NCBI GenBank assembly: GCA_001632425.1
Contig: KV425628.1
Location: forward strand, 62,001-126,000
DNA length: 64,000 bases
Origin: Neolentinus lepideus HHB14362 ss-1
Taxonomy: Eukaryota; Basidiomycota; Agaricomycetes; Gloeophyllales; Gloeophyllaceae
Reading direction: 5' to 3'
Part shown: positions 57,235 to 64,000 of the stretch, piece by piece
How the letters are laid out: every line of letters begins with the position of its first letter
Position numbering within the stretch: position 1 is the stretch's first letter
Program-made: the position numbers and the translations under genes
The notes under the pieces: generated by a model
Databases searched by the model: none
Seen by the model: only the letters and a program-made list of their open reading frames with translations
What the model was told of the DNA's origin: nothing

Positions 57235-60200
57235 ATGGCTCTTACTTCACAACGACCAGCATGGCAGACGGATGAACTCGATGAAGAATGGATTGAACCC
57301 GACGACCTGGACGCTCCAAACGACTCTACATGTTCTATTTCGCTAACGGCACCTTTGGGCAACTCGATGGTGGCACGGGGTGATAGTGGGGAAGCTGGTG
57401 GAAATAATGAACAGGAGGAGGCGATGAGAGAATCCGGTGGTACGTTCTTGATTCGAGAAGATGTCCCCACTGCACCACTACTACCCAAGACGCCCGGCCA
57501 TAACAAAAATGTGATAAAGGACTTCTTCACACCGCTTCCTCTGGAGAAAATGTTTGAACCACCCTCCCCTCCTTCTATAAATTCGGCTTCCGCCTCTCAA
57601 TCTGATGCGATGGGTTCAGTAGACCCATCGCAACATGACGAGGTCGGCGCATCTGGAAGTGACACAGATTCCAGTGAACACCAGGATGCGATGGCAGAAA
57701 ACGCATACCATCCAATGCAATGTCGGTTCACATTCTCTGTTCCAAGAAGCCACGTTCTGGCTTCAAACACGCCCCAAGCGCAAAGCACACCGGGACTACT
57801 TCGCTTTGCCCGCCGCGGATTACTGCCCGCAACGGATCCACGTCTACGACTGTTCCAACTCCAGTACGACACGTTTACTCGAGATCACCTCTCTCAGCTA
57901 GTGGACTCCATAGCGGTGAACACTCCTTCAGGTAGTAGCGGGGGTGAGCCCAGTCCAGCGGTGAATGACGCGTTTGCCTGTATGGCCACCCAACTATCCC
58001 GCGTCTCCGAAACGAGCTCTCCATCACGACTACGAAGCATCAAGCGCATTAAGCTGAGTCCAACGAGCGACTACGGGGATGACGAGGGCCACAGGGCAAT
58101 CATTCGTAGACCCATACTGCGTAGAGACTATGTGAGCGAGTCAAAGTCGCTGATGCAGCAGATCAAGCAGGCCCGAGACTTTTCCACGATTTCCACTCGC
58201 TTAGAGGCGACGTCGCCACTGACTCGAGCCATCGAGGCCCAGAGGGACGGTGTGGTGGCAGAATCCTCACCCCAGCAAGGTACGTTGCGCTTTTGATATC
58301 GATATGCTTCACGACTTAGCAAACATTTCGCAGGCATCCCGTCTGTGACCCCTGCGCTGCTAGAAGTCCCAAAGAACGATACAGACGAGAAATCCTCTAG
58401 CCAAGGTAGCACAAACTCCAAGAGAGGGGTGTATTCATCTCTAAGTTACCGTCGGCAGGCCGCGGATCTCATGGAACTGATCAGAAATGACATGAAGGGA
58501 CAAGGTCGCATTTTCTCGGGAGACACCATGGTCTCGCACGTCGCAGGGACTGAATCGCAGTCAACAGCGAGACAGTCGGCTTCTACTTCGCAGCGAACAG
58601 CATCTGTATATGGGCGTACCTACAACAAGGAAAACACCGCGGAGTCGACCGAGCATATTCAGATATGGAGTCCTACAAGGAGGGAGAAGCTGTCCAGTTC
58701 GACGAGTGGCACAAGGTCCTTGAAGAAAGCGAGCCCAAGGAAATTACGCCGAGTGGGTTCTGACAAGAGCCTTCATGCCAAGACACCGTTTGAGGTTCCT
58801 GCTGTTACTGTCTTCACAGCGTGGACAGAATCAGACTGTGCAAAGCCTGTCTCTGCATTCATGGCCATGCCCTCGGCTCAGTCTTCTCCGAAGGAGCCTC
58901 CACTACCACCCGTCAGTGCTGGGCTGTTGGCTCCTCCAACAGAGCAGTTGGGAGGCTATCTATCGGCGTCGCTTCGGGCACGAGCGGGGGAAGATTTGAA
59001 CCGCTTTGTCTCATCCAGCACGGCGTCTGGCACCACGTTGACGGCGGGTAGCAGCATCGGCTCGTGCAGCAAGCACCCTGGTCCCGCACAAATGACCAGG
59101 ATTGGGCCAGGAGATATACCGCCTCTGCCTGATAGAGTCGGCAAAATGGTGTATGACAAGGAGTTGATGAAGTGGGTGAAAGATACTGCCAAGGCCACTG
59201 GCGTCCACGCCGACGACAGCCATCCCCGATCGGAGACAGACGGCACCAGCGAGGATCCTTTCCGGGACATCGAGAGCTTCAAGGACGATGATACCACGAT
59301 GAGCAGGCATTCCCGTCGGCTGTCGGGTCAGTCACACAAGGGAAGCGAGATGAGCCGGATAACAGAGGTGGAAGAGTCCGAGTCTGAGGACGAAGAGGAG
59401 AAAGAGTTGACGTCCTTCTCGATCGGCGATCCCCCGAGCCGCGTTGTCCAGGTCATGACAGGCGATACTGACAGCGAAGACGAGGATGAAGACTTTGACG
59501 AGCAGGCTGTTGAGTCGGAGGAGGATAGCGAAGCGGAAGTGTCAGAACTGGTCGAGATGTCAGCATCAATGTCCATCGACGACGTGGGTCCGGGTTCTGG
59601 CTTGCTGCCTCAGGCCACGGCGCCGTCACCCAAGCGCCACGCCAGTCCTGCTAAGTTTCGAATCAGTCCTAGGGGGAGAAAATCAACTCCCCAAGTCTTC
59701 AGTACGCCTCTTCCCTCTTCTCTGCGGAGCACTAGCTTGGCGCCTACTCCACTGCGGTCAGCGATGAAAAGCAGCAGCATTACACCCAATAAGACACCTA
59801 CTTTCTCATCTGGGCACCGGCGATCGGTCAGTTTCTCAGATGGGAAACGGGAGGGGCAGATTAGAGACCTGCACAAAAATACCAGAACGTTATCAGCGCC
59901 TGAGGGTGATGCGTCTAAAAGGATATCTCCCCGAACATGGCGCATTTCAAATATGATGGAACAACTAGAGGGGTCAAGTGAGTTCAGTTTGGTTTCCAAT
60001 GCAATGAATCACTGATGAGGCTGTCCTGGTCAAGGTTATGAGGAGGAATCTCCGTCCAAGGCTGCTAGCTCTGCGAGGCCGCCCGCGGACGAGATCCAGC
60101 CGTTTGCGTTACAGTCTGCGGCTCCGAATGCCAAAGCGAGCGTCAGTAAGGCGAACTCTGACCGGCGAAATCTGTCGCGGTCTCCAAGTGTGAGATCGCC

Positions 60201-62169
60201 CAAGTCGCTCTCGAAGAGCGTCAAGGACAATGCGACATTCCTGACAGAGTGCTCATTTGGCGTTGCCCATGACAGGCTAGTGCAAGTGATAACTGATGTA
60301 CAGCCTTTCGAGCCGTACTGGGAGGAGCTTAGCGTTATCGATCTTTCGCGCAAGAACCTTGACAGTGTGGCGAGGCTGAAGGAGTTTTTGCCGCGGCTAG
60401 ATTCGTTGTGTCTGTAAGTGTGGGACAGCATTTCAAAGTGATCTGCAAAGGCTAATAATACGGTCTTGAATATCGCCCACAGCGATGCGAATCAGGTTTC
60501 ATACCTCAGCGGCATCCCAAGTACGGTGCGATCTCTGTCTGTTGCATCAAACGTGTACGTCTGGTTGTGACACGTATTTACATGATTTACCCTTGTTTGA
60601 CCGGCTATCTGGGCGGTGCGTCGTCGTCTCGTTTACAGTCTCACGAGCATCGCTTCGTTCAGTCATCTTCTCAATCTCGAGAACCTCGACATCAGTGGGA
60701 ACGACTTGGATTCGCTGCGTCGTGAGTGGCCTCTAGTGTCCTCACGAGAATTAAACCACTAACGGCGTGGGAATTGCTAGAATTGGAATGCCTGCGCCAT
60801 CTAAGGGAGTTGCGAGCCGACGGCAATAAAGTCACGAGCGTTGACGGGCTCGAGAAATTAGATGGTCTGGTCAAGCTGAGTCTAGTGGGTAACGCAATCC
60901 ATGATGTGGACCTGGAAGGATGTCGATGGTACGTTAGAGTTCATGAATCATTCTGGAGGATCGATCAACTGGTGGACATGGAACTGATCAAGTGTGGGAC
61001 AGGACACGGCTGGAGATGCTGAATCTTCGTGGAAACAGGATCGAAACGATCAGAGGGCTGGCCTGCCTACCATCGCTGCAGCTGCTGAACCTTGGTGAGT
61101 TGCTTCTTGAGCTTCGCATGACGCTCGGTGCCTATGCGAGGCGGTTCTCGAGATCGAATTACGTGATAATTGACCGGTGGTGATTATTTTGATGCGCAAT
61201 GCTGATTCTCTGGACAGAGAAGAACCGATTGGGTGAGCTGGACCCGCGCGGGCCTATGCCGCGGCTACGGATCCTGCGGGCGAGTGGCAATCGGCTGCAG
61301 GAGTTGCGTGCAGCGAGCTTTCCGAATGTTCGGACGCTGTATTTGGACGATAACTACCTCGGGGGTCTCGTAAAGGGGGGCCGGCTGACCAAGCTGGAGA
61401 ACCTGAGTCTGAGGAACCAGCGCGGGCGTCTCCTGTGAGTATGGTCACATGTGTGATTAAGGTCGGATGCTGATCTGTGGAAAGGAACGTGAGCTTGCGC
61501 GATGTGCGCGATGTGAAGAGGCTGTATCTATCAGGTACGCGGGAGTTTAAGATTTCCGTTCATTCAGGGCGTAATGCATTACAGGGAACGCGCTCAAGGC
61601 TGGGTTCTTGGACGAGGCGTGCTACAACCTGACGTATCTGGAACTGGCTGGGTGCCGACTGGCGACGCTGCCGGGGAATATGGCGAAGCTGGTACCTAAT
61701 CTGCGTGTGCTGAACTTGAACTATAATTTCTTGGAAGATGTGCGGCCGCTGCAGGGACTGACGAGACTGAAGAAGCTGACTGTGATTGGGTCTCGGTTGA
61801 AGGGAACCAAGGAGGTGCTCCGGGTGGTGCGCGGGATGGGCGAGGCGGAGGTTGTGGACTTTAGGTAGGGTATATTTCGAGCATGAGCGTTTCTGTCTGA
61901 CTTTGATATGCAGGATGAACCCGTGCACGCTGAGCTGGTATGTGCCTCTTCTAGACAAGGCTGTGGGCAGGCGCTGGGCCGAGTGGGACGGCGAGTTTCG
62001 GCGGGGGCTGCCGACCGCAGTGTACAGTGCGCGGATGGCGTACCGGGGCCACGTGATGCGAGCGTGCGCGGGGCTGCGGGAGCTGGACGGGGTGGAGGTG
62101 ACGGCGAAGGAGCGGGAGAAGGCGGCGATGTTTCTGGCGGCGGCGGGGAAGGACCGGGGCTATCGGTGA
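57235..62169 (+). CDS. NUD1/CDC11-type leucine-rich spindle-pole scaffold
   Basis: Multi-exon gene; 57235-58279, 58334-59977 and 60035-60413 encode the first 1,020 residues or so, and six or more short exons to 62169 encode the rest (about 1,400 in all). The N-terminal 900 residues are disordered, with many SP/TP and acidic Ser blocks and the family-like segment KDFFTPLPLEKMFEPPSPPS near residue 100. The C-terminus is a run of LRRs: WEELSVIDLSRKNLDSVARL, LLNLENLDISGNDLDSLR, LRELRADGNKVTSVDGLEKL, LEMLNLRGNRIETIRGLACL, RTLYLDDNYLGGLVKGGRL, LRVLNLNYNFLEDVRPLQGL. The LRR cap is followed by MNPCTLSWYVPLLD and a final helix with RELDGVEVTAKEREKAAMF. Family knowledge: Nud1/Cdc11/centriolin anchors the mitotic exit or septation initiation kinases at the spindle pole. 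Phospho-sites in the N-terminus would suit its regulation by polo and Cdk kinases. Confidence 0.9.
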
Positions 62170-62239
62170 TGTCGGCCGGGAGTCGGTGATGTCGGCCGGG
62201 AGTCGGTAATGTCGGTCGGGAGTCGGTGATGTCGGCCGG
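62163..62239. repeat. 20-bp minisatellite overlapping the NUD1 stop codon
   Basis: Four head-to-tail copies of TCGGTGATGTCGGCCGGGAG start at 62163, 62183, 62203 and 62223; the third has two changes (TAATGTCGGT). The TGA of the first copy is the stop codon of NUD1. Confidence 0.92.
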
Positions 62240-62554
62240 AGCTGGGCCGAAAATTCAAGTCCGCGTGCCTGGCAATAAATAAATAATATTTAACAAAATG
62301 CAATATGTCCATATATGCGCGAGCCAGGGCAACGGTAGCCGGCGATGTCGATCTGTGGGGGTAATTGAGTGATAAATTGCAGTTCTCGGGGCACAGCATT
62401 TCTGGACTGGCATCGGTCGCGAATAGGCACGCGCGACTCTGCACGGCGGGAATGGAACGCCCCATATCAGGCAGCCACCCACCCCCTCCCCCTTTAAATA
62501 CCCCCCGCCCCCGACGTCCTCCACCAGCCTCCTCGTCGTCGGCCACAGCGCCCA
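62170..62554. other. Intergenic, NUD1 3' end to homeodomain gene promoter
   Basis: About 385 bp. It holds most of the minisatellite, then an A+T-rich stretch (62270-62310), and a C-rich leader with CCCCCTTTAAATACC, a possible TATA-like box at about 62494-62500. Confidence 0.5.
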
Positions 62555-64000
62555 ATGCTCGAAACACCCCCGCCAGCACTGCTCGCCGACGTCCACATCG
62601 CCCAGCTCCAGCTCGACTGGTAAGTTTCTCTTCCCCGCTGTCAGACCTGTCACCCAGCACCCGCCGCTTGCCGTGACAGCCAGCTTAATCCTGCACAGCT
62701 TGCGCGTCGATCGACGTCCCCGCTGACCTTGTTTTTTTACACAGCGTAAAGCCTACCCACGACCGTCTCCTGCTCGTCCGCAACGACGACGCAGAGCATA
62801 TGTGAGTTTTTCGTGCGACACACACCCCTTTTCTGCTGACGTCGCCTAGCACCTTGACAGACTTTGACTATCACTCCCGCCGCATGTCCAGCTCGGCCAC
62901 CTCTGTCGCAGACTCTGACGCGTCGTTCTCGGAGAAACGTTCCGCTACCCCCCACGACTCCCCAGACCCAAAGAGAAGGCGCCCGACCCTCTCTCTCGAC
63001 AACCCCGCCCTCGACTCGGACGCCGCTAACCGCGTGCAGCTACCCTCCATTTTCGAGTCTTTCCAGGACCCCTTCCAGCGCGATCCCCTTCGCCGCCCGT
63101 CGCTCCCCAATCTCCCCTCTGACCGCGCCAGACTTCCTTATCCTGGTGCCACCTCCTCTCCCCGCTCGTCCCTCGCTGGATCTGTCCAGCCTGGCCTCGC
63201 TTCGTATCAGTTTCCCAGCCAGCATTCTTCTGATGCCCTCGGCCTCCAGCACGACCCTTCGGGTCAGCGTCCCAGGTTAGCCGCAGACACTCAGCTGGGA
63301 AGCCTTTTCCTTCCCAGCTCCCACAGCGAGAACTCTGCTTATATAAATTCTGCCGCCTCCAGCTCTACTTCGTCCTCTTTCCTGTCAACTCCATCCACAT
63401 TTAGCTCCCCGCTATCTCCAGAGTGCGTTTTTTTTTTCGGACACTCCGGTTTCTCATCAGTTTTCCCCGTTTTCATCTGATCACCGGGCTTACGGAACCG
63501 CTTTATACAGGCCTGGCGCGCAGTCTGCTGCACACGCACTCAAATACGATGACAGTATGCGTCACTCTTCTCTAGGCGGCCCCCTCGCCAGCAGCCAGAT
63601 GTTTGGGGGCACCACTCGTATCTCAGGCCAAGACCGTTCCAGAGCTTACAGTGGTGGCTCCGCCGAGAGCGTCAAGTCTGAGCAGTGGAATTTTCCCTCC
63701 CCGGATCTCGTCATGCCTCATTCGTCGTCTTACAACATCCCCGGCTCGCCGCAATCGTCGTCGACTGTGCCGTCCATCTCGGTCACTGCATCCCCCTCGC
63801 GCTCGCCCCAGCAGATCCCTCAATCGTCGCTCGTAGAGCGCCCCCCTAGGAAGCGCGGCAAGCTGCCCAAGCACGTCACCGACTATTTGAAAGAGTGGCT
63901 GCACAGGCACTCGGACCACCCGTATCCGAGCGAGGAAGAGAAGAAGCAGTTGTGCCATGCTACTGGTCTGAGCATGAGCCAGGTGTCCAACTGGATGATT
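62555..64000 (+). CDS. TALE/KN-class homeodomain transcription factor (3' end outside window)
   Basis: Exons 62555-62619, 62745-62801, 62850-63422 and 63511 to the window edge join in frame. The N-terminus MLETPPPALLADVHIAQLQL is short; residues 40-370 are disordered and Ser/Pro rich with PKRRRP as a likely nuclear signal. From about 63846 the frame encodes KRGKLPKHVTDYLKEWLHRH, SDHPYPSEEEKKQLCHATGL and SMSQVSNWMI, where the window stops. The HPYPSEEEK three-residue extension between helices 1 and 2 marks the TALE class, and VSNWMI is the start of recognition helix 3; the Asn that follows in the DNA-binding helix lies beyond the edge. Family knowledge: KN homeodomain factors regulate development and fruiting in basidiomycetes. 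The exact named orthologue cannot be decided without the rest. Confidence 0.9.

Noticed and set aside
1..64000. tRNA, rRNA, CRISPR array, plasmid or prophage features
   Set aside because: I looked for T-loop words, regularly spaced repeats and integrase-like frames and found none that hold up. Decisive checks such as a tRNA covariance search could not be run.

Overview
This window is nuclear DNA from a filamentous basidiomycete (Agaricomycetes; a polypore-like wood-decay fungus would fit). The evidence is many short 46-70 bp introns with GT..AG (twice GC..AG) borders, compact gene spacing, CT-rich leaders, and families typical of mushroom-forming fungi: the F-box protein with the EGVQxGGVRSxxGVLGSWTTVFHD tail, a DUF6533-type 7-TM protein, microsomal-type epoxide hydrolase and a TALE/KN homeodomain factor. 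I found no rRNA, tRNA, CRISPR, plasmid or viral feature. Exon borders were worked out by hand from splice signals, frame continuity and family sequence.

Layout. 1-3045 (-): 3'-truncated proline-rich Bbc1/Aim21-like actin-patch protein. 3162-3952: a 791-bp non-autonomous DNA transposon with terminal inverted repeats and a perfect 9-bp target duplication. 4032-5470 (+): EBP2 rRNA processing factor. 5750-7272 (+): F-box protein. 8398-9069 (+): small coiled-coil protein. 9955-11589 (+): intact epoxide hydrolase. 12310-15309 (-): MSB2-like signalling mucin. 16136-16862 (-): ribosomal protein uL23. 18378-20129 (+): DUF6533-like membrane protein. 20565-22069 (-): RPAP3-like TPR co-chaperone. 22412-26112 (+): DUG2. 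26542-34248 (+): SCC2/NIPBL cohesin loader. 34609-35812 (-): Sec14-like lipid transfer protein. 36465-37445 (+): glutathione S-transferase. 38252-38800 (+): epoxide hydrolase relic. 39448-40299 (+): coiled-coil protein. 41081-42104 (-): 6PGDH-like dehydrogenase. 42251-44020 (+): CECR5/HDHD5-like HAD hydrolase. 44170-44450 (+): second epoxide hydrolase relic. 44877-46297 (+): PRISE-type SDR. 46625-47756 (-): VIP1-like RRM protein. 48020-48799 (-): PXMP4-like peroxisomal membrane protein. 49584-50638 (-): SAM methyltransferase. 51895-53519 (+): repeat-rich coiled-coil protein. 54421-55146 (+): unknown. 57235-62169 (+): NUD1/CDC11 SIN/MEN scaffold. 62555-64000 (+): 5' part of a KN homeodomain factor.

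Most of the window is conserved housekeeping: ribosome biogenesis, cohesin loading, mitotic exit, actin patch, glutathione breakdown, peroxisome and lipid transfer. Between these genes lie accessory or detoxification genes (epoxide hydrolase, GST, PRISE reductase, methyltransferase) and small lineage-specific genes. These do not form an obvious co-directional biosynthetic cluster. I see no convincing new defence or mobile system. The best leads are the TIR/9-bp-TSD element, one live and two decayed epoxide hydrolase copies spread over 35 kb, three small basic-N-terminus coiled-coil genes of unknown function, and a 30-residue Cys-loop repeat in the mucin.
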